Shown: piece by piece, positions 31,849-40,669 of the stretch
Layout of the letters: every line of letters starts with the position of its first letter
Position numbering within the stretch: the stretch's first letter is position 1
Assembly (NCBI GenBank): GCA_963728995.1
Contig: CAVSMD010000002.1
Location: forward strand, 682,001-746,000
Source: FEN-1219 sp963728995
Lineage (GTDB): Bacteria > Pseudomonadota > Gammaproteobacteria > Steroidobacterales > Rariloculaceae
Length of the DNA stretch: 64,000 nucleotides
Reading direction: 5' to 3'
The notes under the pieces: generated by a model
What the model saw: the letters and a program-made list of their open reading frames with translations, nothing else
Told to the model about the DNA's origin: nothing
Database searches by the model: none
Program-made: the position numbers and the translations under genes

Positions 31849-33011
31849 CCGCGCTCGCTCGTGGGCTCGGGGGCCGGGCGGCCCAGCAGCGCCTCGTTGT
31901 CGGCCCCCAGCGCCGGCGCTGCCGCCAGGTGCCCGCGCTCGCCGTTCACCTTGATCGGGCTCGCCACCACGCGCAGGTCCGGCTTCTCGGGATGGGGCAC
32001 CGCTTGGACCAGGCCCGAGCGCTGCGCGAACGCGCTCTCGAGCGCCTGCGCGACGTCGTGAACGGGCCCCACGGGCAATACGCCGGCGAGCCGTTCGAGC
32101 CACTCGGACGTCGGGCGCCGGCGAAACTCGGGATCGAGCGCTGCCATGAGCTCGCGACGGTGGTGGTGGCGCAGATTGCCCGTCGCGAATCGCGGATCGC
32201 CGGCGAGAGACGAAAGCTCGAGCGCCGCGAGCAGCGCCAGCCAGAAGCCGTCGTTCATGCACATGACGAAAATCCACCCGTCGGACGTCGGGAACGTTTG
32301 CACCGGAGCCAACGAGAAGTGGCTACTGCGCTCGAGCCGCGTAGGCACCTGGCCGGTGTTCAAGTACCACGTGGCCGCGTAGCTCAGCTGGTGCAGCGCC
32401 ACGTCGAACAACGAGACGTCGACGTCGCAGCCCCGACCGGTACGTTGCGCGTGCCATAGGCAGCCGAGCAGCCCTACCATCGCCGTGGTGCCGGTCATGA
32501 AATCGATGGTCGATGGACCGAAACGCGCCGGCGGACCGTCCGGCTCGCCCGTGAGGCTCATGAGGCCGGCCTCGGCCTGCATCAGAAAGTCGTAACCCGG
32601 CCACGCAGCACGCTCGTTGTCGCGACCGTAGGCGGAGATGTGCGCGCAGACGATCGCGGGATTGAGCTTGGCGAGCGTCGCGAAGTCGAGCCCGAGCTTG
32701 GCCGGCTGATCGCCGCGCAGATTGGTGATGACGGCGGCCGCCGTGCGCACGAGCGACTCGAAATCGCGCCGCCCCTGCTCGGACTTCAAATCGAGCTCCA
32801 CGCTCCTCTTGCTCGTGTTCCATGCTTGAAAATACTGACTGTCGCCCGCGCCCAAGCGGTGCGGCCCGACGTGCCGCGCGGGATCGCCGCCGGTGCGCGG
32901 ATTCTCGACCTTGATGACCTCCGCGCCGAGGGAAGCGAGCAGTTGCGAGCCGTACGGACCGGCGGCCCACCCCTCGACGCTGAGCACCCGCAAGCCTGCC
33001 AGCGGTTTCAT
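31845..33011 (-). CDS. Class III CoA-transferase (CaiB/BaiF)
   Basis: This 388-residue homologue of the next gene starts at ATG 33011. Features are LAGLRVLSVEGWAAGPYGSQLLASLGAEVIKVENP, WNTSKRSVELDLKSEQGR, the catalytic Asp in WPGYDFLMQAEAGLMSLTGE and IDFMTGTTAMVGLLG. The C-terminal third has ALESAFAQRSGLVQAVPHP, as in L-carnitine and formyl-CoA transferases. Its stop overlaps the start of the downstream CoA transferase, so the two are probably translated together and may act as one complex. The leader before its ATG is weak. The PQQ sugar dehydrogenase gene ends 23 bases upstream on the same strand. Confidence 0.86.
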   Translation of the reverse strand: MKPLAGLRVLSVEGWAAGPYGSQLLASLGAEVIKVENPRTGGDPARHVGPHRLGAGDSQYFQAWNTSKRSVELDLKSEQGRRDFESLVRTAAAVITNLRGDQPAKLGLDFATLAKLNPAIVCAHISAYGRDNERAAWPGYDFLMQAEAGLMSLTGEPDGPPARFGPSTIDFMTGTTAMVGLLGCLWHAQRTGRGCDVDVSLFDVALHQLSYAATWYLNTGQVPTRLERSSHFSLAPVQTFPTSDGWIFVMCMNDGFWLALLAALELSSLAGDPRFATGNLRHHHRRELMAALDPEFRRRPTSEWLERLAGVLPVGPVHDVAQALESAFAQRSGLVQAVPHPEKPDLRVVASPIKVNGERGHLAAAPALGADNEALLGRPAPEPTSERG

Positions 33012-33034
33012 GCGAGCGGGATCATGACCAGCGC

Positions 33035-34267
33035 CTACAGCGCCGCGGGCTCGATCCGCAGCAACGCGCCGTCGTCCTCGTCGGTGATCACGTACAGCAG
33101 TCCGTCGGGCCCCTGGCGCACGTCGCGAATCCGCTGGTGCAGGCTGCCGAGCAGTCGCTCGCGGCGCAGCTCCTCGAGCTTGTCGTTGAAAACCACGCGC
33201 TCGAGACCGCCGCTGCGCGGTATCTCGCCGATGCGGGCGCTGCCGATGAACAGATTGCCGCGCCAGGCGGGAATCTTGTCTCCGGTGTAGACCGCGAGTC
33301 CCGTGGGCGCGATCGACGGCAGCCACAGCACGAGCGGCTGCTCGATGCCCTCGACGACCGGCATGGGCGAGATCCTGGGACCGTCGTAGTTGCGCCCGTA
33401 GCTGTAGTTCGGCCAGCCATAGTTGCGGCCCGGCAGGATCTGGTTGATCTCGTCGCCGCCGTTCGGACCGTGCTCCGCGGCGAGCACCGCGCCGTTCGGA
33501 TGCACGACCAGTCCGAGCTGATCGCGATGCCCATACGTGTACACCTCGGGACGCGCGCCGGCGCGGCCGACGAACGGGTTGTCCATCGGCACGCTGCCGT
33601 CGTCCTTCAGACGCAGCACCTTGCCGTAGACACTACCGAGATCCTGCGCCGCCGCGTTGAAGGGAGCGCCGGTCGTCATATAGAGGAATCCGTCGGCCCC
33701 GAACGCGAGCCGTGACCCGCTCGATCCCGCTTGCCATTCACCCGAAAACAGCTCTTTGACGTCATGCAGCGCGCCGCCCTCGAGCTTGCCGCGCGCGAGC
33801 GTCACGGCCGTCTGCCGCCGCGGCGGCTTCGAATCCGGCACCTCCGCCCCGATCTTGTTATAGGTGAAATAGACGAACGAGTTGCGGGCAAACTGCGGAT
33901 GCACGGCCACCTCGTGCAGACCGCTCGTGCGCTGCGGGCTCGGCTCCGGCGTGCCGGCGATCGGCGTCGGATCCACCATGGCGGCGCCGCCCTTGCCACT
34001 CGCTGCGTCGTGGACGAGCAGCAACCGGCTGCTGCGCTCCGTGACGAGCGCATCGCCATTCGGCAGGAACGCCAGGCTGAACGGATGATTGAGACCACGC
34101 ACGACGACCGATACGCGAATGCCGTGCTGCTCGGCCGTATCGAGCACGTACGGCTTGTCGGCCAGCTTCACGGGCGCGACGCCGATGTCGGGCTGACCTT
34201 GCTGACCGAGAGCCGTGGCCGCGACGAGCGAGACACCGGCCGACGCCGCGAAAATACGCATCTTCAT
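33035..34267 (-). CDS. PQQ-dependent aldose sugar dehydrogenase-like protein
   Basis: This 410-residue secreted six-bladed propeller of the GSDH family (PF07995 type) has a signal peptide to about residue 21 (ALG-Q). Typical stretches are FSLAFLPNGDALVTERSSRL, LHEVAVHPQFARNSFVYFTYN, PEVYTYGHRDQLGLVVHPNG, EHGPNGGDEINQILPGRNYGWP and RIRDVRQGPDGLLYVITDED. The His of LHEVAVHP and Arg of GHRDQ correspond to the proposed catalytic and PQQ-binding residues. It oxidises aldoses or similar alcohols in the periplasm. GAGGAG precedes the ATG. It lies 10 bases downstream of a PQQ alcohol dehydrogenase, so the pair shares cofactor and transcript. Confidence 0.87.
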   Translation of the reverse strand: MKMRIFAASAGVSLVAATALGQQGQPDIGVAPVKLADKPYVLDTAEQHGIRVSVVVRGLNHPFSLAFLPNGDALVTERSSRLLLVHDAASGKGGAAMVDPTPIAGTPEPSPQRTSGLHEVAVHPQFARNSFVYFTYNKIGAEVPDSKPPRRQTAVTLARGKLEGGALHDVKELFSGEWQAGSSGSRLAFGADGFLYMTTGAPFNAAAQDLGSVYGKVLRLKDDGSVPMDNPFVGRAGARPEVYTYGHRDQLGLVVHPNGAVLAAEHGPNGGDEINQILPGRNYGWPNYSYGRNYDGPRISPMPVVEGIEQPLVLWLPSIAPTGLAVYTGDKIPAWRGNLFIGSARIGEIPRSGGLERVVFNDKLEELRRERLLGSLHQRIRDVRQGPDGLLYVITDEDDGALLRIEPAAL

Positions 34268-34277
34268 GACATGCTCC

Positions 34278-36014
34278 TCACGGTAGCGCGAACACCACGA
34301 CCTGCCCCGAGCCCGAGTCGCTCGGTAGCTCCGGCGTCATGCGTCGCGCGGCCATCGCGACGAGCGATGGCCCCGTGGTGACGGCCACGTATTGTTTTCC
34401 GTCGACGGCGAAGCTGATCGGGTAGCCGCTCACCGGCGAGCCGACGTTCGTCTCCCAGAGAACTTCGCCGGTCGTGTCGTCGTAGGCCTTGAAGTTGCCG
34501 GCCACGTCGCCGCCGAATACGAGCCCGCCGCCGGTCGCGACGAGCGACATGACGCCGACGCGTTGCTCGTGCTTCCACAGCGTGGTGCCCTTCTCCGCCG
34601 AGATCGCCCAGACCACGCCGATCTGGTCCGTGCCCGGCGCCGGGATGTACTCGTTCTTGAACCCGTAGACCAGCGACGGATCGCGTTCCCCCGTCTCCAC
34701 GGTCGCGTTCATGCACATGTTCTGCATCGGCATGTACATGCTGTTCGTGCGCGGGCTATACGCTCCGGCGGGCCAGTTCTTGCCGCCGTTCGTGCCGGGG
34801 CACACCATGATCGTCTGGTCCTTGTGGCTCGGTATGCGCTCCGGGTCGTTCTCGACTTTTCCGGTGGCGCCGTCGATGTTCTTGACGACGTTCTGCATCA
34901 CCGTCGGCCGGGCCCAGAGGAACTCGCCGGTTTGCCGGTCGAGTGTGTACACGATGCCGGTCTTGCCCGGGATGCCCGTGATGACCTTGCGGTGCTCGCC
35001 TGGCCGGATCCGCGGATTGATCCAGGTGACCTCGTTGCGATCCGGCGCAACCGCGGTGTCGACGAGCAGGCGCTCGAACGGATGGTCGAGGTCCCAGTTG
35101 TCGATCAGATGCTGGTAGTACCAGACGATCTTGCCGGTCTTGGGATCGAGCGCGAGCGTCGAGTTGTGATACAGGTGCTGCTTGTCGGCGCCGCCGAGGA
35201 TGAACTTGGGCGCCGGAATCGTGACCGACGTGCCGATGTAGATCCGATCCAGCTCCGGATCGAAGCTCGGCACCATCCACGTGCCGACGTGCCAGCGCTG
35301 CTCCATCGGCACGTCGCCCCAGGTTTCATCACCGGGCTCGCCCTTGCGCGGGATCGTCCTGGTCCGCCAGAGCTCCTTGCCGGTGGCCGCGTCGTGCGCC
35401 GTGATGATGCACGAGTCGCTGGTCGCCGCGGGCTGGCACTGCCGGCCCGTGATGACCTTGCCGTTCGCCACGATCGGCCCGGCGGTCGCGCGCGCGGGCA
35501 ACTTCGGCTCGAGTACCTTGGTCTCCCACACCAGCTTGCCCGTCCGCGCGTCCACGGCGTACATCTGGTTGTCGGCGCCGGCGTCGATCAGCGTCGTGCC
35601 CCAGATCGCCATGTTGCGATTGGTGCCGCCGTTCACGCCCTCGGGATACTGCCGGTGGTATTCCCACTTCAGCTCGCCGGTCGTCGCGTCGAAGGCCTGG
35701 ATGTAGTCGCCGGAGTTCGGCACGTACAGCACACCGTCGTGGACGAGCGGCGTCGACTCCTGCGTGCCCTTGCCGGTCGGCTGCGCCCATACTTGCGTAA
35801 GCTTCGCGACGTTGGTCTTGTTGACCTGATCGAGCGGACTGTAGCCCCAGCTGTTCCACGTGCGCCGCCACATGAGCCAGTCGCCGGCGTCCGGGTTGCG
35901 CAACATCGCATCGGTCACCGGCCGAAACGGGCGTGCGGCCGACGTTTGCGCCACCGCGCCGGTCGTCGCGAGCGCCGCGAGAATGCAAACAACGAGACTA
36001 CGAGCCAAGGTCAT
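34278..36014 (-). CDS. PQQ-dependent alcohol dehydrogenase (quinoprotein)
   Basis: This 578-residue secreted eight-bladed propeller has a signal peptide to about residue 23. Propeller signatures are WRRTWNSWGYSPLDQVNKTNVAKL, STPLVHDGVLYVPNSGDYIQAFDATTGELKWEY, NMAIWGTTLIDAG, the active-site neighbourhood YQHLIDNWDLDHPFERLL, and GVVWAISAEKGTTLWKHE with GLVFGGDVAGNFKAYDDTTGEVLWE. The vicinal Cys-Cys ring seen over PQQ in methanol dehydrogenase is not present near NMAIWG. There is no cytochrome domain, so electrons must go to a separate cytochrome c. GGGGGGAATGTC precedes the ATG. It is downstream of a DUF6152 fusion gene (28 bases) and upstream of a sugar dehydrogenase. Confidence 0.88.
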   Translation of the reverse strand: MTLARSLVVCILAALATTGAVAQTSAARPFRPVTDAMLRNPDAGDWLMWRRTWNSWGYSPLDQVNKTNVAKLTQVWAQPTGKGTQESTPLVHDGVLYVPNSGDYIQAFDATTGELKWEYHRQYPEGVNGGTNRNMAIWGTTLIDAGADNQMYAVDARTGKLVWETKVLEPKLPARATAGPIVANGKVITGRQCQPAATSDSCIITAHDAATGKELWRTRTIPRKGEPGDETWGDVPMEQRWHVGTWMVPSFDPELDRIYIGTSVTIPAPKFILGGADKQHLYHNSTLALDPKTGKIVWYYQHLIDNWDLDHPFERLLVDTAVAPDRNEVTWINPRIRPGEHRKVITGIPGKTGIVYTLDRQTGEFLWARPTVMQNVVKNIDGATGKVENDPERIPSHKDQTIMVCPGTNGGKNWPAGAYSPRTNSMYMPMQNMCMNATVETGERDPSLVYGFKNEYIPAPGTDQIGVVWAISAEKGTTLWKHEQRVGVMSLVATGGGLVFGGDVAGNFKAYDDTTGEVLWETNVGSPVSGYPISFAVDGKQYVAVTTGPSLVAMAARRMTPELPSDSGSGQVVVFALP

Positions 36015-36042
36015 GACATTCCCCCCAACCGATGGCGATTCC

Positions 36043-37257
36043 TCAATTGAACCACTCCCAAAACTTCCACCAGGACTTCTGCGCAGCAGGCGCGGCAGCG
36101 GCAGCCGCCGCGGCCGGATTTGCCGGGCCGCCTTCGGGCGCGACGCCGTCCTTCGAGTAATCGTCGAACGTCAGCTCCTTGCAGGGATCCGGTGCATACG
36201 GCAAATCCGCGACGCCGATCGTGTCGCGGCCCGTGAACTGGTCCGTGAAGATCACGGGATCCTCGGCCGTGTAGCTCCGCGTGATCGTCATCTTCTCCGG
36301 ATCGAGCGCGAAACGCTCCACGACGTGGAGCTGCTCGGAGTTCATGATCGGCGGCGACAGCACGCCCGGCGCGAAGCCGACCGTGTCGACGACCAGCTCG
36401 TCGTTCTCCCAGCGGCCGATGGAATGGCCGGCGCGGGTGGGCTCGATGCTCGCGGGGTGCGCGTTCATATCCATGTGGATCGCTCGCGTGAAGCCGAGCT
36501 GGCCGTACTGCAGCGTGATGGTGTCGGGCGTCTGCGTGATCCGATTCACGGGGCCGTCGAAGGTCCAGTCGAACAGGATGCTCGTCGTCTCGCAGCGCAT
36601 GCGCGGATTGTCGGGCGAGAAGTTCCGGAACGCGTCCGCGGCTTTCTGTCCCGCCTCGGTGTACGCGACGCGCTGGCGGTTCGGCGGCGGGCCGTTGCGC
36701 ACCGGCCGCTCGCCGGGCTGGTATTGACCGGCCTGGCTGACCGGCACGAGCGCGCCTTGCCGACCCTGCGGATCGGTCATCACGAGCTGCTCGGGGGCCC
36801 AGTCGCCGGTCAAGTTCGGCTCGCCGCTCGGTAACCGCGCGGCGCGCGGGGCCGCGGGGGCCGATGGCGCCGCGGGCTTCGACAGCTGCGCGTAGCGATC
36901 GGCCGTGGTGCCGTCGGCGAAGGCGATCGTGTTGACGTAGCAGGAATTCGTGTCGTACCGATCGGGCGCGCCGGTGATCTTGATCGGCTCGCCGGGCTTG
37001 AACATGGCCGGCGACCACCCCGAGCGCCGCAAGACTCCCGCGGCTCGCATCTCGCACCGGTGCGGTACGTTCGTCCCGTCCGCGGCCGGCACGTCGAAGT
37101 ACACATAGGCGTGCGGATTGACGAAATCGACGCGCGTGACGACGCCGTCCCACATCACCTCGCGTTTCAAGTCGAAGTTGCCGAACCCGTGGTGCGCGAG
37201 CGCCGTCGTGGCCAACAACAGGCCGGCGGCCGCACCGAGAGTGCCGCGAATCGTCAT
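36043..37257 (-). CDS. Secreted DUF6152 + GHS-domain fusion protein
   Basis: This is the fourth fused copy, about 404 residues. The ATG at 37257 gives a signal peptide of 21 residues ending ALA before HHGFGNFD; the frame continues upstream over the MarR control region and is not credible there. DUF6152 features are TRVDFVNPHAYVYFDV, LRRSGWSPAMFKPGEPIKITGAP and NSCYVNTIAFADG. The C-terminal domain has PDNPRMRCETTSILFDWTFDG, GHSIGRWENDELVVDT and MNSEQLHVVERF, ending in an Ala-rich tail with SWWKFWEWFN. It resembles the copy at 200 most closely. It appears to head an operon with the two PQQ enzymes, linking the module to quinoprotein oxidation. Confidence 0.8.
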   Translation of the reverse strand: MTIRGTLGAAAGLLLATTALAHHGFGNFDLKREVMWDGVVTRVDFVNPHAYVYFDVPAADGTNVPHRCEMRAAGVLRRSGWSPAMFKPGEPIKITGAPDRYDTNSCYVNTIAFADGTTADRYAQLSKPAAPSAPAAPRAARLPSGEPNLTGDWAPEQLVMTDPQGRQGALVPVSQAGQYQPGERPVRNGPPPNRQRVAYTEAGQKAADAFRNFSPDNPRMRCETTSILFDWTFDGPVNRITQTPDTITLQYGQLGFTRAIHMDMNAHPASIEPTRAGHSIGRWENDELVVDTVGFAPGVLSPPIMNSEQLHVVERFALDPEKMTITRSYTAEDPVIFTDQFTGRDTIGVADLPYAPDPCKELTFDDYSKDGVAPEGGPANPAAAAAAAAPAAQKSWWKFWEWFN

Positions 37258-37375
37258 GATTTCATTGCCCCCGAGCGTCCCGATCGGGCTATTAACCCCC
37301 ACTTCGATCACCACTTCAACCGACGGCCGGTGCGCTCGGGGGTGGGCCACACCCCTTTTCGGCACGGGCAACCTT

Positions 37376-37395
37376 GCTTATCATAAGCATGCTTA
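37376..37395. promoter_or_regulatory. Overlapping dyads, candidate MarR operator
   Basis: GCTTATCATAAGC (37376-37388) is an inverted repeat with a 3-base centre, and TAAGCATGCTTA (37384-37395) is a perfect 12-base palindrome that shares its left half. They lie just upstream of, or over, the start of the marR-like gene, in an A/T-rich island within GC-rich DNA. MarR proteins typically bind such dyads and repress their own operon. A role in controlling the divergent DUF6152 fusion operon is also possible, because the start of that gene is only about 120 bases away. Confidence 0.55.
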
Positions 37396-37412
37396 CTATT
37401 TACCGGCTCCCC

Positions 37413-37934
37413 ATGAGGATCAAGCTCGAACACGATCGCCACCTCGGCTTCCTGATCAACGACCTGGCGCGCCTGCTGCGGCGAAACTTCAACCGCCGGC
37501 TGCAGTCGCTCGGCCTGACACAGGCGCAGTGGCGCGCGATTGCCCACCTCTCGCGTGACGAAGGCATGACCCAGATCGAGCTCGCGGACCGGCTGGACGT
37601 CCAGGCGATCACGCTCACGCGGCTGGTCGACCGCATGCAGAACGCAGGCTGGGTCGAGCGGCGCAACCACCCGTCGGATCGCCGGGCCGTGCAACTGTAT
37701 CTGACCGGTAAGTGCGAGCCGATCCTGGCCGAGATGCAGAGTCGCGCCGCGGACACGCTGCGCGACGCGCTGGCGGGAATCACCCAGAGCACGCAGCAGC
37801 AGGTCATGGAAGCACTGGAACGGATGAAGCAGAACCTCGCGACTTGCGAAGACGCCGCCGCGACCACCGAAACGAAGACAAGGACGAATAGAGATGTCGG
37901 ACGAAAAGCAACCAGGCTCCGGCGCGCCCGCTAG
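37413..37934 (+). CDS. MarR-family transcriptional regulator
   Basis: This winged-helix regulator has about 173 residues if started at ATG 37413 (MRIKLEHDRHLG). An ATG at 37389 lies inside the candidate operator and would add eight residues. The domain has LARLLRRNFNRRLQSLGLTQAQWRAIAHL, the recognition region MTQIELADRLDVQAITLTRLVDRM and the wing GWVERRNHPSDRRAVQLYLT. It is first in an operon with emrA- and emrB-like genes; its 3' end overlaps the emrA start by 41 bases. By analogy to MprA-EmrAB it should repress the pump and be released by phenolic or lipophilic ligands. Confidence 0.87.
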   Translation: MRIKLEHDRHLGFLINDLARLLRRNFNRRLQSLGLTQAQWRAIAHLSRDEGMTQIELADRLDVQAITLTRLVDRMQNAGWVERRNHPSDRRAVQLYLTGKCEPILAEMQSRAADTLRDALAGITQSTQQQVMEALERMKQNLATCEDAAATTETKTRTNRDVGRKATRLRRAR

Positions 37935-39087
37935 CCCCCCCGCCATCCAGCCCGCCGCTTCGCCGCCCCATGCGGCCACGCCGCCTGCGGCGCGGCGGTC
38001 GCGTCGTCGCTGGTGGCGCATCGGGCTGCTGACGGGCGGACCGCTCGTGGTCCTGCTGGTCGGTGGCTACGTCTACCTCACGTCGGGCCGATACATCGAA
38101 ACGGACAACGCATACGTCAAGGCGGATGTGGCGATCATCAGCGCTCAGGTGACGGGACCGATCACCGAGGTCGCGGTTCGCGAGAATCAGCGCGTCAAGA
38201 AAGGCGACGTCTTGTTCGAGATCGACGGCCGGCCCTTCAACGTCGCCCTCGACCGCGCCCGGGCGCAGCTCGGCGCCATCAACGACCTGGTGGAGAGCTT
38301 CCGCGCAGGGTATCGGCAGACGACCGAGCAGCTCGCGCTGGCCCGGACGACCGCAGCCTACGAAGAACGCGAGTACCAGCGCCTTTCGGCGCTGGCAGCC
38401 AGGAAGCTCACGTCCGACGTGGCCGTCGACGAGGCCCGGCACCGGCGCGACGTTGCGAATCAACAGATCAGGGTTACCGAGCAGGCCCTGGAGCAGGCGC
38501 GCGCGCGACTCGGCGGCGACCTCGATCGTCCCATCACCGAGCAGGCTGCGTACTTGGCCGCCAAGTCGATGTTAGATGCGGCCATGCTCGATGTGGAGCA
38601 TACGACCGTGCGGGCGCCGTTCGAGGGTGTCGCGAGCAAGGTGCCGACCGTCGGTCAGTACATCGCGCCGGGCGCGCCGATCATGAGCATCGTCGCCGAC
38701 CATGGCATGTGGATCGAGGCCAACTACAAAGAGACCGAGCTCACGCACGTGGCCGTGGGTCAACTGGCCGACGTCGAGCTCGATACCTACCCCGGCCGAA
38801 CCTGGCAAGGCAGAGTCGAAAGCATCAGCCAGGCCACCGGCGCGGAGTTCTCCGTGATCCCTGCGCAGAATGCCAGCGGCAACTGGGTCAAAGTGACGCA
38901 GCGGATCCCGGTGCGCATCGCGGTGGACGTGGCCGCGGGCGGCCCCGAGCTGCGCGTCGGCATGAGCGCGATGGTGACGATCGACACCGGCTACGAACGG
39001 GCGGCGCCGGCCATCCTGCGTGCGCTGCTGCCGAAGCGGCCCGCCAGCCAACGCCGGATCGGCTCGCTCTCGACCTCCCGCGACTGA
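37894..39087 (+). CDS. EmrA-like membrane fusion protein (HlyD family)
   Basis: This 397-residue periplasmic adaptor has a Pro/Ala-rich cytoplasmic N-terminus (1-35), one TM helix (about 42-62) and the EmrA signature RYIETDNAYVKADVAIISAQVTGPI. A lipoyl domain split by a coiled-coil hairpin (DLVESFRAGYRQ to ALEQARARLG) follows, then TTVRAPFEGVASKVPTVGQYI and a beta-barrel with GMWIEANYKETELTHVAVGQ. AAGGACGAATAGAG precedes the ATG. It connects the inner-membrane pump encoded next to an outer-membrane channel, which is not encoded nearby. Confidence 0.9.
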   Translation: MSDEKQPGSGAPASPPAIQPAASPPHAATPPAARRSRRRWWRIGLLTGGPLVVLLVGGYVYLTSGRYIETDNAYVKADVAIISAQVTGPITEVAVRENQRVKKGDVLFEIDGRPFNVALDRARAQLGAINDLVESFRAGYRQTTEQLALARTTAAYEEREYQRLSALAARKLTSDVAVDEARHRRDVANQQIRVTEQALEQARARLGGDLDRPITEQAAYLAAKSMLDAAMLDVEHTTVRAPFEGVASKVPTVGQYIAPGAPIMSIVADHGMWIEANYKETELTHVAVGQLADVELDTYPGRTWQGRVESISQATGAEFSVIPAQNASGNWVKVTQRIPVRIAVDVAAGGPELRVGMSAMVTIDTGYERAAPAILRALLPKRPASQRRIGSLSTSRD

Positions 39088-39088
39088 C

Positions 39089-40603
39089 ATGAGCGAGCTC
39101 GACGACGGCGTGCCGGCGAACCGCGGCATGATCACGGTGTCGATCATGCTCGCGACGATCATGCAGGTCGTCGACACGACGATCGTCAACGTGGCTCTGC
39201 CGCACATGCAGGGCAGCATGTCGGCGACGCAGGACCAGATCTCGTGGGTGCTCACGTCGTACATCGTGACGGCGGCCATCTTCACGCCGCTGACGGGTGT
39301 GCTCAGCGACAAATTCGGCCGCAAGCGGGTGTTCCTGTTCTGCGTCGTGAGCTTCGTCCTCGCCTCGATGCTGTGCGGCGCCGCCACCTCGCTCGACCAA
39401 ATCGTGCTGTTTCGCGCGCTGCAGGGCGCGGCAGGCGCCGGCCTCGTCCCGCTCTCGCAGGCGACGCTGCTCGACGTCTACCCGCGCGACAAGCAGGGCT
39501 CGGCAATGGCGCTGTGGGGGCTCGGCGTCATGGTGGGGCCGGTGCTCGGTCCCACGCTCGGCGGTTACCTGACGGAGTACTACAGCTGGCGCTGGGCGTT
39601 CTACATCAATCTGCCCGTGGGCATTCTCGCGGTGCTCGGGATCGTGACGTCCATGCCGGAGACCGCCCGCATCGCGCGGCGCGGGTTCGACTTCTTCGGG
39701 TTTGCGCTGCTCAGCATCGTGATCGGCACTCTGCAGCTGATGCTCGATCGCGGCAATTCGCAGGACTGGTTCGGTAGCACCGAGATCGTGCTCGAGGCGA
39801 CCACCGCGGGCCTCGCATTGTATCTGCTGCTCGTCCACATGTTCACGAGCGACAAGGCCTTCATCGAGCCCGGACTATTCGCAGATCGTAATTTCTCGGT
39901 CGGAGTCGTGCTCATGTTCATGGTGGGCATCATGCTGTTCTCGAGCATGGCGCTGCTGCCACCCTTCCTGCAGGGGCTGCTCGGCTTTCCCGTCATCACC
40001 GCCGGTTTCGTAATGGCGCCGCGCGGGATCGGCACTGCAGTCGCGATGGTGATCGTCGGCCGACTCATCGGCAAGATCGACACGCGCGCCCTCATCGCTC
40101 TGGGTTTAGCGCTCATGGGCTGGTCGCTGTGGCTCATGACGAAGTTCAACGCCGAAGTCGGCGTGTACGAGATCTTGTACTCCGGCATCATTCAGGGAGT
40201 GGGCATGGGGTTCATCTTCGTGCCGCTCAGCACGGCGGCGTTCGCGACGCTCGCGCCGCGCTTTCGCGGTGAAGGCACGGCCATGTTCAGTCTGATGCGC
40301 AACATCGGTATGAGCATCGGCATCTCGATCGTCGTCACCGTGCTCGGCCGCGAGCTGCAGCGTAACCACGCCATCCTCAGCGAGAACGTGACGCCGTTTC
40401 GCGCGGCCTTGCGCGCCCCCGGTGTGCCGCAATTCTGGAGCGCGCTGCACGGCACCGGATTGGCCGCCCTGGACGGCGAGGTCACGCGACAGGCCCTCAC
40501 GACAGCCTACATCAACGATTTCCGGCTCATGCTGTTCATGACGCTCCTGGCCGCACCGTTGTTGCTGCTGCTCCGGAAGGCTGGCGCGGCCCCCTCGCGC
40601 TGA
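39089..40603 (+). CDS. EmrB-like DHA2-family MFS multidrug exporter
   Basis: This 504-residue, 14-TM drug:H+ antiporter starts one base after the emrA-like stop. DHA2 features are IMQVVDTTIVNVALPHMQGSM (TM1 motif D1), SYIVTAAIFTPLTGVLSDKFGRKRVF (motif A), FRALQGAAGAGLVPLSQATLLD (motif B), VMVGPVLGPTLGGYLTEYYSWRW (motif C) and LGRELQRNHA near the end. With the adaptor it should expel hydrophobic or phenolic toxicants across both membranes. Regulation is most likely by the upstream MarR protein. That fits a strain that oxidises phenols and needs protection from them. Confidence 0.9.
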   Translation: MSELDDGVPANRGMITVSIMLATIMQVVDTTIVNVALPHMQGSMSATQDQISWVLTSYIVTAAIFTPLTGVLSDKFGRKRVFLFCVVSFVLASMLCGAATSLDQIVLFRALQGAAGAGLVPLSQATLLDVYPRDKQGSAMALWGLGVMVGPVLGPTLGGYLTEYYSWRWAFYINLPVGILAVLGIVTSMPETARIARRGFDFFGFALLSIVIGTLQLMLDRGNSQDWFGSTEIVLEATTAGLALYLLLVHMFTSDKAFIEPGLFADRNFSVGVVLMFMVGIMLFSSMALLPPFLQGLLGFPVITAGFVMAPRGIGTAVAMVIVGRLIGKIDTRALIALGLALMGWSLWLMTKFNAEVGVYEILYSGIIQGVGMGFIFVPLSTAAFATLAPRFRGEGTAMFSLMRNIGMSIGISIVVTVLGRELQRNHAILSENVTPFRAALRAPGVPQFWSALHGTGLAALDGEVTRQALTTAYINDFRLMLFMTLLAAPLLLLLRKAGAAPSR

Positions 40604-40669
40604 CAGTGCGCGCCGGCTGGCCGCAAGGTCGCTCAATCGTAGAGTGTGGCCCCTCAGGAGGAGCCCGAT

